Shown piece by piece: positions 53,939 to 63,673 of a stretch of 64,000 bases of DNA; within the stretch, counting starts at the first letter, position 1; each line of letters starts with the position of its first letter. The notes beneath the pieces were generated by a model. The model had not been told where the DNA came from. It worked only from the letters and a program-made list of their open reading frames with translations, and ran no database searches. The stretch covers positions 62,001 through 126,000 of the forward strand of contig NZ_AP025471.1 in NCBI RefSeq assembly GCF_024347375.1. The letters are read 5' to 3'. Source of the stretch: Vibrio coralliirubri. GTDB taxonomy: Bacteria > Pseudomonadota > Gammaproteobacteria > Enterobacterales > Vibrionaceae. The translations under genes were made by a program, and so were the position numbers.

Positions 53939-55141
53939 CTAGAAATAATGAAACACCGGAGGCTCATGCATTAAGAAGTTTTGATGCGAGATGTTCCAAG
54001 CATAAGCGCCTGCTAGAGTGAACACCACATAGTCACCGATATCGACCTGCTCGATATGTTGATTTCGTGCCATAACATCTTTTGGCGTGCAAAGTTGTCC
54101 AACTAGTGTGGCGGTAGCATGGCTTATCGGATGTGAAATGGTGGGTTGTTGATTACTTTTTACGATAATAAAAGGGTGATCATGGTTTTGTGCAGCCGGT
54201 GTACGGAAATGATGTGTTCCACCACGTGCAATCACGAAGTTCTCACCAAGGTTTTGCTTAATATCCAGTACCTCCATCACGTAATAGCCGCACGGTGCCG
54301 AGATATAGCGGCCACATTCAAAACGTAGCTTCCAGTCTTGCATATGTTCTTTAGCAATCAAGAACTCCAACTTGTCGCAGAACTCCATCCAAGGAAAGTG
54401 TTGCTGCGGGTTTTGGTAATTGATTCCCATCCCTCCACCAAGGTTGATGATCAGCTCATCGAGTGAGAACGTCTTTTGCCACTCTTTGACGACTTGGAAA
54501 TAACGTTGCATCAAGGCGAGGTGGCGATCGACTTCAAGTTGATGCGACATCAGGTGGAAGTGGAAGCCTTTTAGCTTGATCAAGGGAAAGTCGCGCAGAT
54601 ACATCAAGGCGTTATTGAGTTCACCCTCATCGAGTCCAAATGGAGTGGGTTTTCCACCCATGGCTAACTTGCTAAGTGTGATGTCACCAATGTCTATGTT
54701 CATACGCAAGAAGATCGAAGCAGGTCGATTCAACCTCTGAGTTAAAGCACCAATGCGTTGTAACTCAGTGAGGCTTTCGACATGAATCGCATCGACATCG
54801 AGTTCAATTGCTTGCTCCAGTTCACTTGGCATTTTCCCCGGCCCACCAAAGATCAGTGGTTTATTGAGTTGTTGCTGGTGGAGGTGTGTAAGCTCTCCGC
54901 CTGATGCCGCTTCGAAACCATCAACATAAGGAGCTAAAGTACGTAATATCGGCGCTGAAGGGTTCGCTTTGGCGGCGTAAAATAGATCTACGTTTTTTGG
55001 TAATACATGGCGCATCTGCTTGATGTGCTGCTCCAATGCATCGAGGTCATAAAGATAAGCACATAATGGTTGCGTTTGTTGCTTGGCCAATTGCTGTATT
55101 TCTTGGTGGATGCTCGCAGGAAGTTGAGGTGAATTAAGCAT
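53939..55141 (-). CDS. pvsE: Vibrioferrin biosynthesis decarboxylase PvsE
   Basis: PvsE is a fold-type III PLP decarboxylase related to diaminopimelate decarboxylase. In V. parahaemolyticus it is assigned to decarboxylation of the citryl-serine intermediate to give the ethanolamine part of vibrioferrin. The 400-aa chain shows the PLP Lys in FYAAKANP (Lys58), HFHLMSHQ, the phosphate-binding LGGGMGI near 240 and ECGRYISAPCGYYV near 280. It overlaps pvsD by eight bases and is the last gene of the operon. Confidence 0.88.
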   Translation of the reverse strand: MLNSPQLPASIHQEIQQLAKQQTQPLCAYLYDLDALEQHIKQMRHVLPKNVDLFYAAKANPSAPILRTLAPYVDGFEAASGGELTHLHQQQLNKPLIFGGPGKMPSELEQAIELDVDAIHVESLTELQRIGALTQRLNRPASIFLRMNIDIGDITLSKLAMGGKPTPFGLDEGELNNALMYLRDFPLIKLKGFHFHLMSHQLEVDRHLALMQRYFQVVKEWQKTFSLDELIINLGGGMGINYQNPQQHFPWMEFCDKLEFLIAKEHMQDWKLRFECGRYISAPCGYYVMEVLDIKQNLGENFVIARGGTHHFRTPAAQNHDHPFIIVKSNQQPTISHPISHATATLVGQLCTPKDVMARNQHIEQVDIGDYVVFTLAGAYAWNISHQNFLMHEPPVFHYF

Positions 55142-56999
55142 GGTGAACTCCTTTTGAATGAGTAGGCCAAGGCGCGACTACTTGGGTGTACCCAGACTCT
55201 TTATCAGCATTTTTCATCAAACGGGTTGTGAAGTTATTTTTGCTAGGGAAATGACCATCGTTGAGCAACGACATAAGTTCGGGTTGCTGACCATTGATCG
55301 ACTGCCAGCGGACGATAGCGTCTTTTAAAGTTCCCCATAACGTATTTTCAAGTGCTGAGTTCCCCTCTGCGATAAAGAAAATGGCCTCGCTGATATTGTT
55401 TATGAAGGTGCAATAGCCAATACGGTTCCAACCTTGCCCACGGCTGTAGTAAACCGATTGACGAGCACGTTCTGAAAGCTGCTGAAGTGTTTCTGACGGC
55501 CAAAATTCGCGCAGTAGCTTGGTGCCTTCTAAGTCTCGAATCCATACACAGCATGGCATGCCTTTTTCAAATCCAATCAATGTATTTTGTAAGTGCGGTT
55601 CAAACGCAACCCCATGTTTGAAGTAGTAGTTAAAGACGCCCGGAATCAAACAATGCAGATAGCGCTCAAACCACAGCGTGGCGACATTTTCATATTGGGA
55701 TTGTGTTGTTTGCGCTTTTTGTTTGAGTTGAGTGGCGATGCAACTGTTCCCGTTTGTGTCGTAAGCAAAGAGCGCACCCGCTAACGTTGGCTGCAAAATA
55801 TCGGTTTCGCTTAAAGTGAAATTCTCTCGATATAAAATACCAAATGACTCTCGAGCCTTAATAACATCAGCATGTTCTTGTTCAGCCACAGATTCTAGAT
55901 TCAATGTGGTTGCGTAAGGTTCTGTCATTACCTTGAAGACAGGATTACGTAACTGCTCACTCTCTTTGATGGGGTGCAGAATTGAGGTTAATTGAACGGC
56001 ACTATCGAGCTCATACCATGCGTTCTTACGTACACAGTTGGTTAAACGTACATTGATGGAGAACTTAGCAAACCAATCCATATCTGGGTGATACAGAGTG
56101 CGCACGGATGAGGTGGGTAAGAGTTTTTCTCCACCTAATCCAAGCGGGATGATTTTGCCTTGTTCAATGGCCGTTTTGACCACTGGGTTTTGCAAAAGTG
56201 TGTAACTTTCCCAAGGGTGGCAAGGGTAAAGCATGGTAGTTGCTGAATTGTTCTCGTCTGGTGCAAGTTGTTCAAGCATGGTAGTTGGTGAGGTTCGGTT
56301 ATCTGAACTCAAGACGTCGAGCAACGCAGAATCCACCTTAAACCAATACAGAGGAACTTTCGCTCCAACCTCAGGGGAACACGCTAGCAGATCATCGATA
56401 CTGACACCTGACCGACTCTTTGGCGTTGGGTGAAAAGTATGTCCCCAAAGTAACGATTGCTCTGATGCGATAAACGCATTGTGATGCTGCGGTGAGCCGT
56501 CTGAGTTTAGGAACTGCTCGGTGATCAACAAACTGTTTTCCATTTGCTCGATCAATTCGTGATTGAATGGAATCGTCAGCACTTGTTTTAGGTAACTGAG
56601 TAGAAGCGTCAGGGTTTGCGTTGCGTCCAGCTTACACCAAGCTGTGCCGGGCATTTTGACCCAAGGTGTATCGCAGAGCTTCACTTTTCCCAGTTTGCTG
56701 GTGTACTCAACAGGTAAAACCGTCAAGCCATTTTTCTGAGGCTGACTTTGGTGAGGTAGGTGAATGGCCACGCGCTGGTGAGCGTTGTAGTTTCTTTTCA
56801 AAGTTTGAGGCAGAGAGGCTGAACTGTAGCGCCAATCAACCTGCTTATTGGGTATCGCGTATTCACGTAAGTAACAATTCATCACACCCATGATGGTATT
56901 GAGTTGGGCTTTTTCTCGGTTTAGCAGTACTTTTTTACGATTTTGAAGAACTTGGTCTTCAGTGGAATATTCACTTGGAGATAATTGAGTCTTTAACAT
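55134..56999 (-). CDS. pvsD: Vibrioferrin synthetase PvsD (IucA/IucC family)
   Basis: PvsD is an NRPS-independent siderophore synthetase that uses ATP to join citrate to an amine or alcohol; citrate plus serine is the assigned reaction in V. parahaemolyticus. The 621-aa chain shows family marks: HPTPKSRSGV near 195 (ATP-binding), LYPCHPWE near 260, SSVRTLYHP near 301 and the long C-terminal FhuF-like part with GVAFEPHLQNTLIGFE. I take the ATG at 56999; the frame reaches a TTG at 57011. It overlaps the end of pvsC by 29 bases. Confidence 0.88.
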   Translation of the reverse strand: MLKTQLSPSEYSTEDQVLQNRKKVLLNREKAQLNTIMGVMNCYLREYAIPNKQVDWRYSSASLPQTLKRNYNAHQRVAIHLPHQSQPQKNGLTVLPVEYTSKLGKVKLCDTPWVKMPGTAWCKLDATQTLTLLLSYLKQVLTIPFNHELIEQMENSLLITEQFLNSDGSPQHHNAFIASEQSLLWGHTFHPTPKSRSGVSIDDLLACSPEVGAKVPLYWFKVDSALLDVLSSDNRTSPTTMLEQLAPDENNSATTMLYPCHPWESYTLLQNPVVKTAIEQGKIIPLGLGGEKLLPTSSVRTLYHPDMDWFAKFSINVRLTNCVRKNAWYELDSAVQLTSILHPIKESEQLRNPVFKVMTEPYATTLNLESVAEQEHADVIKARESFGILYRENFTLSETDILQPTLAGALFAYDTNGNSCIATQLKQKAQTTQSQYENVATLWFERYLHCLIPGVFNYYFKHGVAFEPHLQNTLIGFEKGMPCCVWIRDLEGTKLLREFWPSETLQQLSERARQSVYYSRGQGWNRIGYCTFINNISEAIFFIAEGNSALENTLWGTLKDAIVRWQSINGQQPELMSLLNDGHFPSKNNFTTRLMKNADKESGYTQVVAPWPTHSKGVHHA

Positions 57000-58188
57000 G
57001 TTGATGTCCAAATTTTGGATGGATGATCAGCGCGATAGCAGCAATGCCACTGACCAACATAGAAAGTATGAAAGGAACCTCAAGCCAGTCCAGGCTTGAT
57101 ATGAAAGACGCGCTCAACCCAGCCGCAACGCCACCCCATTTAGACATAGCGTCAAAGCGCGAAAATACTTTTCCGCTTTGTCGTTGATCAATTTGGTTTG
57201 CTAACGCTTGATGCAAGCCGTGATAACAGCAAACCATGCCAAGTCCGAAAACGATACGAGCAATAATCAACACTTCTTGATAAGGAGTGAGATGCATTGC
57301 GGCACCGAGTGAAAGCAAACCAAAGCCCAGCCATAAAGTACGCTGCGCTTGATTGCGTTCAAGCTGGTGGCGATCAATCCATTCTGAGAACAGATGAACT
57401 TTCCCTGCAAAGAGCAGATAAACACCATGTGGGAGGGCATACAAAAACCCAACCCATGCTTGATTCGTCACGCCATATTGCTGCACATAAGGCGAGAAAT
57501 AGGGGAACGTGACGACCATGGCGAAAGCAAAACTGAACTGCGCGGCAAACACCCAATAAAGAGTATTTAACGAATTGGCTTGGCTGCATTGAGCTTTATT
57601 CGATGCTTGATCTTTTATAATTCCCTTAGATCTCGTTAAGTCATCAATGGGTAATGTTAAGGTGATCACTAGCGCGAATAGCGGCAAAGCAGACAGCCAC
57701 AGATACGCGTTCAACGGGTTGGTTTCCGATAAACTCCAGCCAAGCCCTATCGGAGCAATAATTAACGCCAGACGGGCAGAAAGCTGAGTTTTATTAAGTG
57801 ACTTACCGAGTGTTTTCGCATCGTTAATTTGGCTGGATAAGTAGCTGTTTGAGGCGGCCATGGTGCCACCAAAGGTTCCTTGAACGATAAGACCAAACAC
57901 AAACATTGAGAGATTATCGGCTAAGCCGCACAGCGCGAAGCCTGCTGCAAGCCCGAGTTGAGCACGTAGTAGAGAGCGACGTCTGCCATATTTATCGGCA
58001 AACTGCCCCCAAAAACGCGCCGTAACGGCCGTGCAAAAGGTGGGTAAAATGAACAGTACCCCCGCCCAGTCCGAAGTAATGTTTGCATCCAGTGTTGGCA
58101 ATACCATTGGCAAAAACAACGGCATTCCCAAGGCTGCAAACGCGGCGATAAAGTGGCTTAAAAGCACACAATAGATGAGTTTGGTCAT
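56971..58188 (-). CDS. pvsC: Vibrioferrin exporter PvsC (MFS)
   Basis: PvsC is a major facilitator protein of 405 aa with about 12 membrane helices, placed between the two synthetase genes exactly as in the V. parahaemolyticus pvs operon, where it exports vibrioferrin. The MFS loop 2-3 signature is seen as GQFADKYGRRRSLL near 61-74. It begins six bases after pvsB and overlaps pvsD, so the five genes are tightly coupled. Confidence 0.88.
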   Translation of the reverse strand: MTKLIYCVLLSHFIAAFAALGMPLFLPMVLPTLDANITSDWAGVLFILPTFCTAVTARFWGQFADKYGRRRSLLRAQLGLAAGFALCGLADNLSMFVFGLIVQGTFGGTMAASNSYLSSQINDAKTLGKSLNKTQLSARLALIIAPIGLGWSLSETNPLNAYLWLSALPLFALVITLTLPIDDLTRSKGIIKDQASNKAQCSQANSLNTLYWVFAAQFSFAFAMVVTFPYFSPYVQQYGVTNQAWVGFLYALPHGVYLLFAGKVHLFSEWIDRHQLERNQAQRTLWLGFGLLSLGAAMHLTPYQEVLIIARIVFGLGMVCCYHGLHQALANQIDQRQSGKVFSRFDAMSKWGGVAAGLSASFISSLDWLEVPFILSMLVSGIAAIALIIHPKFGHQHVKDSIISK

Positions 58189-58194
58189 AATGGG

Positions 58195-60006
58195 CTAACT
58201 CACGCTCTGCTTGATGTTTTCAAGGTAAGCGTGTTGTGCTTCTTCGCTGGCTAGCAATAAAAAGTTCGGTGCTGACAAGCCATAGAACTTATTGATATCA
58301 CTGGCGCCAGATGCTTCTTTAGACAACAAACTACCCGAGCTCAAAAGATACTTAGCGTATAGATTGGGTGACTCAAATAACATCTCGTTTGCGAGCTTGG
58401 TGTTGTGTCCTTGTTTGTCCAACTGGCTAAGCTGTTGGGAAAGGCTATTGGCTACCATTTCATACAGATAAGCTGACGTTGCGATTCCTTTCGTCGCCAT
58501 TGCTTCGACAATCGCGGCAATGTCTAACTGCAAAGTAATGGTGGTAAACATCTGACCAAGAGCAAGCTCGCTGTCTACTGTGATGCGTTGGTCTAAAAGA
58601 TGCTCGCATTTTACGGGTGATTGTTGTTCAAACGTTTGGAAACGCTCTGGCCAAATACGCGCTGCATCGTTGTCTTTCATGGCTAAGGTCATCTTGCCTT
58701 GCCCATCGAATGCGATGATGGCGTTTTGTTGGTTAGACTCCAAAGCGATACCGTAACGAATCCACAATGTAAGGTGCACTTTGCATAGCAGATCAACGTA
58801 ATCTTTAAACCAAGTCAGCGTATCTTGTTGATAATACTGTTCGGCGAGATGTTCCAAGAACAAACGTCCATCAGGCATTGGGCTAGCAAGGGCTGCCACA
58901 GGCACCAGTGCTTTGTCTTGGAAGTAGCTCAGCGGGTATTCACGTACAATGTAAGCAAAGGTTTTATCGTCTCCAACATGGCCGCCATGTTTCTCATTAC
59001 AATGGTAAAGCGTGCCGTGTAAGTCTTGATCTGTTTGCTCTAAGTGTGTCAATAAACGTTCAAACCAATGCCCATCATAGAGTGTGGAGGGTTTGATTAG
59101 GCGAATGTTTTTAGTACCTAAAGAGCGCATGATCAGCGGTACCTTGATGTGGATCTGTGGTGCTTGATTCACGACCACAGTGCGCACTGATAAAGTTGGA
59201 GTCACCTCAAGGCATGCAACCGGAGCCTCAATAACACCGTCAGGAAGTTCATCAAGACTCCTTAGTGTTAATGGATGTGCGGGGAATAACTCATGGCTAA
59301 GAGCAAAGTCGGCGGGCAGACCCACTTGCTCCATCGTTGGCCAACATTCTGGTTGTGGACTGGTCAATGTAACGAGTGACTTTTCGATTGCGAGCCAACG
59401 AAGTTCAAAGCTTTGTGCAAATTCTGGCGCGAATTGCTCTAGGTCGTGATCGCTTAAACCGAACTTAGCACGTGCTGTCGGATAGTAGGGGTGGTCAAGA
59501 TAGGATGCGATTTGATCGGCACGTAATAGCTTTTGCTCCCAACGTTCTAGTTGAGAAATCGGCAGCATGAGTGCTTCCGAGTGCTGGTTGAAGGCGTTAT
59601 CACACAATCCTTTGTGTTTTTCTGCACATTCGAGTTCTTGCAAATAACCATCTAATAAGGAATGCGAACTTTCGTGAGCACTTGCTTTCAGTAGTTCGAT
59701 CCAATCTTGATAGTGCTGCTGGGTTTCAACGACACCATTTCTCTCGATGAGCCAACCATCACCTTTCGATCCATCCGGTTGGCCGTATACCCAACGCTGC
59801 ATGTAATAGCTCGGAGCAACGGGTAAATAGAGTGTAAAGTCTGAACCCGCAAAAATAGCCCAAATTTGATTACGAGGATAAGAAGATAGTTTGAGCACAC
59901 TCGGGAGTTTAGACTCAAATCGGCTTTGAGAAACTAATCCAAACAAATCTTCACGCAAGCACGTATCGACTAAGCGTTGAGTGAGGTATAACGCGTTTTC
60001 ATTCAT
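58195..60006 (-). CDS. pvsB: Vibrioferrin synthetase PvsB (IucA/IucC family)
   Basis: PvsB is the second NRPS-independent synthetase of the operon, 603 aa. It is assigned to the late condensation that completes vibrioferrin. Visible marks are HPYYPTARAKFGLS near 172-185, LFPAHPLTL, TLSVRTVV, a long C-terminal domain with GIALESNQQNAIIAFD, and MKDNDAARIWP, all typical of the family. Its ATG overlaps the pvsA stop by four bases (ATGA). The order pvsA, B, C, D, E is conserved. Confidence 0.88.
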   Translation of the reverse strand: MNENALYLTQRLVDTCLREDLFGLVSQSRFESKLPSVLKLSSYPRNQIWAIFAGSDFTLYLPVAPSYYMQRWVYGQPDGSKGDGWLIERNGVVETQQHYQDWIELLKASAHESSHSLLDGYLQELECAEKHKGLCDNAFNQHSEALMLPISQLERWEQKLLRADQIASYLDHPYYPTARAKFGLSDHDLEQFAPEFAQSFELRWLAIEKSLVTLTSPQPECWPTMEQVGLPADFALSHELFPAHPLTLRSLDELPDGVIEAPVACLEVTPTLSVRTVVVNQAPQIHIKVPLIMRSLGTKNIRLIKPSTLYDGHWFERLLTHLEQTDQDLHGTLYHCNEKHGGHVGDDKTFAYIVREYPLSYFQDKALVPVAALASPMPDGRLFLEHLAEQYYQQDTLTWFKDYVDLLCKVHLTLWIRYGIALESNQQNAIIAFDGQGKMTLAMKDNDAARIWPERFQTFEQQSPVKCEHLLDQRITVDSELALGQMFTTITLQLDIAAIVEAMATKGIATSAYLYEMVANSLSQQLSQLDKQGHNTKLANEMLFESPNLYAKYLLSSGSLLSKEASGASDINKFYGLSAPNFLLLASEEAQHAYLENIKQSVS

Positions 60007-61214
60007 GCTGTTACCTCGTTTGTTGCTGTTAGATTGAAGCGAGAGATTGCCTGTTGTAGAGCGAGTTCTAGTGTTTGACCAGAAGGAGAAACGACCGAAA
60101 TTCTCGCTAAGTAATCCTTGTTGGAGAAACTTTGTTGGAACGTCTCACCAACCTTTTTAAGCACTTGCTGCTGAATGACAATATCGCCCTCCTGGTGAAT
60201 GAAAGAGGTTGATGATCCTTCAATCAAACCGCTTTGTTGCGCCACTACATAGTGCACATGGGCACTGCCATCAATACGAAATGTAGGATCAAGTTTGTGA
60301 CCCAAGTGAAGATTTAAGATGGTATGGAACCAATTCCCGCCACAGAGGTTATCAAGCAAAAATTCTCGTCCATCACCAATACTTCGATAGTTGATCTCGA
60401 CCAGTACCGGCCCCGAATCTGTGATGATGAATTCGCTATGACAGACACCAAACCCCACCCCAAATGTTTGAAGCTGACGTATACATTCTTCTTGGTAGTG
60501 AACGCTGTTAATACCATTCCAACTCGCAGCGGTTTCGATGAAGTAAGGTGGCGCAGAGAGTTCTACATCAAACCCACCAAGTGCGACTAAATTTTCCCCG
60601 TCGCCAATGGTTTCGACAGTGATAAGCGGACCTTGTAAAAACGCCTCAACTAAAATGGGAGTAGTAGGGTGCTTTTGCCAAAACGTATCGCAATAGTTAT
60701 CCAGCTCAGCCGCAGAATCGCAGCGCTGCACGTCTAAACTAGCCACGCCCTCCTTGGGCTTAGCAACGACAGGAAAATCGAAATCGGATACAGGAGCGCT
60801 CTCTCGACTTAACAAAACACTCTGAGTATTAGGTAACGATTTTTCGTTGAGAACCTGACGAGTTAAGTATTTGTTTTTCGCCTTGAGCGTCACATTCCAA
60901 TCTTTAGCTGGTAGGCCAAAGAACTGTGCACAGATTGCGGTTGAGGTTTGTAGGTGGTCGCTGTTGCTGAACACAGCATGAGGTTCTAGATCTTGCTCTG
61001 TGATGATTTCGATGAGTTCAAGAGGGTTGAACACATCGCACTCTAGAATTTCATCTGGATTGAAGCGGTCATCTTCATTCGCCAGTTTTAAGTGGTTGAG
61101 CTTTTGGTCTGTGACTAAAACGACGTGGTGACCCATCGCTTTTGCTGTCGGCACGAAGCCATGAGTGACTGCGTCATTCACGACATGACTCACGATAATA
61201 ATCGTAGATTTCAT
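60003..61214 (-). CDS. pvsA: Vibrioferrin ATP-grasp ligase PvsA
   Basis: PvsA is an ATP-grasp amide ligase of 403 aa and the first gene of the vibrioferrin operon. It probably joins alanine within the siderophore. The ATP-grasp fold is seen from FPVVAKPKEGVASLDV near 148-163 (the Lys and glycine-rich loop), VEAFLQGPLITVETIGDG near 195-212, and VLVEINYRSIGDG near 270-282, where the metal-binding Glu and Asn lie. AGGA lies nine bases before the ATG. A Fur-like site in the divergent region should repress it when iron is ample. Confidence 0.87.
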   Translation of the reverse strand: MKSTIIIVSHVVNDAVTHGFVPTAKAMGHHVVLVTDQKLNHLKLANEDDRFNPDEILECDVFNPLELIEIITEQDLEPHAVFSNSDHLQTSTAICAQFFGLPAKDWNVTLKAKNKYLTRQVLNEKSLPNTQSVLLSRESAPVSDFDFPVVAKPKEGVASLDVQRCDSAAELDNYCDTFWQKHPTTPILVEAFLQGPLITVETIGDGENLVALGGFDVELSAPPYFIETAASWNGINSVHYQEECIRQLQTFGVGFGVCHSEFIITDSGPVLVEINYRSIGDGREFLLDNLCGGNWFHTILNLHLGHKLDPTFRIDGSAHVHYVVAQQSGLIEGSSTSFIHQEGDIVIQQQVLKKVGETFQQSFSNKDYLARISVVSPSGQTLELALQQAISRFNLTATNEVTA

Positions 61215-61393
61215 GGGCTTTTCCTAATTTTCTAACGTTGTTGTTACCTACTCACACATGACTTCCAAGCGGTCTCTTTCAAGGTTTAAGGAAAGAGTGT
61301 TTTGTTATAGCTTTGTTTTTATTGATTATTTTATCACTACGCTTGTTGCATAAGGGAAACAAATATAGATCATAAAATTTATATTGCAAACAC

Positions 61394-61413
61394 AAATGAT
61401 ATTTGTTTTCATT
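61394..61413. promoter_or_regulatory. Fur-box-like site between pvsA and psuA
   Basis: AAATGATATTTGTTTTCATT has AATGA and TCATT arms in a 19-bp palindrome-like frame. It sits in the 239-base divergent region, 40 bases before the psuA start and 180 bases from pvsA. The vibrioferrin genes are Fur-regulated in V. parahaemolyticus. Confidence 0.6.
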
Positions 61414-61453
61414 CGCACTATTGTGATTTTATAAACTAAAACGGAATTAGAAA

Positions 61454-63490
61454 ATGAACATTAGATTGGCCTTGTCCCCGCTCGCTTTGGCAATTGGAGG
61501 CGCATTAACCGCAATGACCACTATGTCAAATGTAATGGCAGCAGAAGACGTCGCGGTAGACGAAACCCTGCAAGTTATTGGTCACCAGTACGAAGGTTAC
61601 GCGGAGCATATGCCGCAGTCGGGTACCAAAACGGATGTTGAATGGTTGGATGTACCGCAGGCAGTATCAGTGGTCACAAAGACGGAAATGCAAGACCGCG
61701 GTGCTGTACGTTTGGTGGATGCTCTTGATGGTGTTGCCGGAGTTAACAACACGCTGGGTGAGGGGAGCCGAGACCAATTTGTGATTCGTGGTTTTGATGC
61801 TCTCAACGACATGTACCGTGACGGCATGCGTGATGACGGAACGCTTCAATCGTACCGAAGCCTAGCGAATATCGAACGTGTCGAAGTGGTCAAAGGCCCT
61901 GCGGGCGCACTTTATGGCCGAGGTTCAGCGGGCGGTATCATTAACTTGGTCACCAAGCGAGCTAACGGAGATAACTTCACTCACGTTAATGGCAGCGTTG
62001 GCAGCAACAATCTGTTTGTTGGTCAGGTTGACAGTTCGATGGCGTTTAGTGACAAAGTCAGCGGTCGTATCAACGTGGAAAGTCGACAATCGGATTCTTA
62101 TGTAGACCACGTCAACTCGAATGACTTCTTTATCGCACCCACCATTCGTGTATTACCAGCGGATGGTCACACGATTGATCTCGATGTCGAATATGCTCAC
62201 CAGGAGTTGGTGCCATATCGTGGTGTTCCATCAAAGAATGGTAAGCCTGTCGACGTCTCTGAAAGCACGTTTTATGGTGGCACCAACGACTATCAAGAGT
62301 CAGACAGCATTCGTGTTGGCGTTAATTATGAATGGCTTTTGAATAGTGAATGGGCATGGACAAACCGCGCAGCATATAACCATATCGAACTTGAGCAAAA
62401 GGGTACACGCCAAGGAACGGTAACTGGGAATGAAGTATCTCAGACGGTAAATAACTTCGGTTACGACCCTCGTACCACAACCACAATTCAATCTGAGCTA
62501 GTTTGGGAGACCGATTCGAACCAAATGATGATCGGTGCGGATTACAATCAGATCAATATCGACTTAACGCTCGCAAGCGATAAAACCTTACCTTCGAAAG
62601 ATATCTATAACCCAGTAGCAGGCCCAACACCTGATCCGGGCTTCAAACCTTTCCGTGATAACACGACAACGACGACAGGTGTCTACATTCAAGACGTTTA
62701 CACCTTTGGTGATCTTTCAGTGATCGGCAATGTGCGTTACGACTCGATGGAGCTTGAACAGCAAAAAGCGGGCTCAGCAAAAGAGAATCTAGACGATGAC
62801 AAATTGAGCTACCGTGGTGGCTTGGTCTACCGAATCAACAACGATATGTCAGTGTACGCAAGCTTAGCTCGTTCATGGCAATTGCCTTACTCAGGTATCT
62901 ACATCAACCCTAAATTAGCAGAATTCTTCCACACCGATCTAAAAGAAATTGGCGCAAAAGCTTACCTATTAGATAACGCTTTGATGCTGAATGCCGCGGT
63001 CTTCCAAATCGATCAAGAACAACCTGAAACCAATATAGACGGAGACGTTGTTAACAAGATCGAGGCTCGTCACCAAGGTATTGAATTAGAAGCTCGCGGT
63101 CAGTTTACCGAGCAGTGGGACATTTCGGTGGGCTATAGCTACCTCGATGCAGAAAACAAAGAGACAGGCAAAAAGCCGAACGATGTGTCTGATCATCTGT
63201 TCTCTCTTTGGAGCACTTACCAGTTAGATGACAACTGGCGTTTGGGGGGTGGCGTGAAATACGTAGGTGACCGTTACGCGGGTAATGATGAAGCTGTAGC
63301 GTTGGGTGATTACACCACGGTTGACTTGATGGCAGCGTACACCACGGGTCGTCACAAAGTTCAAGCGAATGCTTACAACGTGCTTAATGAGAAATACATT
63401 CTGGGTGCAACCAACGGCACGTCTGGTACTAACCAGATCGGTTACGGAGCGCCAGCCGAATTCATGCTCAGCTACGGCTATCAGTTTTAA
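61454..63490 (+). CDS. psuA: Vibrioferrin TonB-dependent receptor PsuA (PvuA1)
   Basis: This outer-membrane ferric-siderophore receptor has 678 aa. A signal peptide of about 29 residues ends in SNVMA. The TonB box is DETLQVIG near 36-43. The plug domain follows (DVPQAVSVVTKTEMQDRGAVRLVDAL, then VKGPAGALYGRGSAGGIINLV), and then a 22-strand barrel ending in a terminal Phe (LSYGYQF), the outer-membrane sorting signal. It is divergent from pvsA and followed by a second receptor, as in V. parahaemolyticus. Confidence 0.88.
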   Translation: MNIRLALSPLALAIGGALTAMTTMSNVMAAEDVAVDETLQVIGHQYEGYAEHMPQSGTKTDVEWLDVPQAVSVVTKTEMQDRGAVRLVDALDGVAGVNNTLGEGSRDQFVIRGFDALNDMYRDGMRDDGTLQSYRSLANIERVEVVKGPAGALYGRGSAGGIINLVTKRANGDNFTHVNGSVGSNNLFVGQVDSSMAFSDKVSGRINVESRQSDSYVDHVNSNDFFIAPTIRVLPADGHTIDLDVEYAHQELVPYRGVPSKNGKPVDVSESTFYGGTNDYQESDSIRVGVNYEWLLNSEWAWTNRAAYNHIELEQKGTRQGTVTGNEVSQTVNNFGYDPRTTTTIQSELVWETDSNQMMIGADYNQINIDLTLASDKTLPSKDIYNPVAGPTPDPGFKPFRDNTTTTTGVYIQDVYTFGDLSVIGNVRYDSMELEQQKAGSAKENLDDDKLSYRGGLVYRINNDMSVYASLARSWQLPYSGIYINPKLAEFFHTDLKEIGAKAYLLDNALMLNAAVFQIDQEQPETNIDGDVVNKIEARHQGIELEARGQFTEQWDISVGYSYLDAENKETGKKPNDVSDHLFSLWSTYQLDDNWRLGGGVKYVGDRYAGNDEAVALGDYTTVDLMAAYTTGRHKVQANAYNVLNEKYILGATNGTSGTNQIGYGAPAEFMLSYGYQF

Positions 63491-63673
63491 AAGCTAATTC
63501 AGTTCTAGAGTTCGTTCATTTCTAAGAGCTCTTTCTACTCTAAAGACGATTGATTTGTTCACTACAAATGAGTGAACAGTTGGCTTCATTTTGAGGCCGT
63601 TTAGCCCATAGGATTAAAGCGCCGAATCGTAAACACGGTCTTTGATCCTAACTTGCCTATTTAGGAGATTTTC

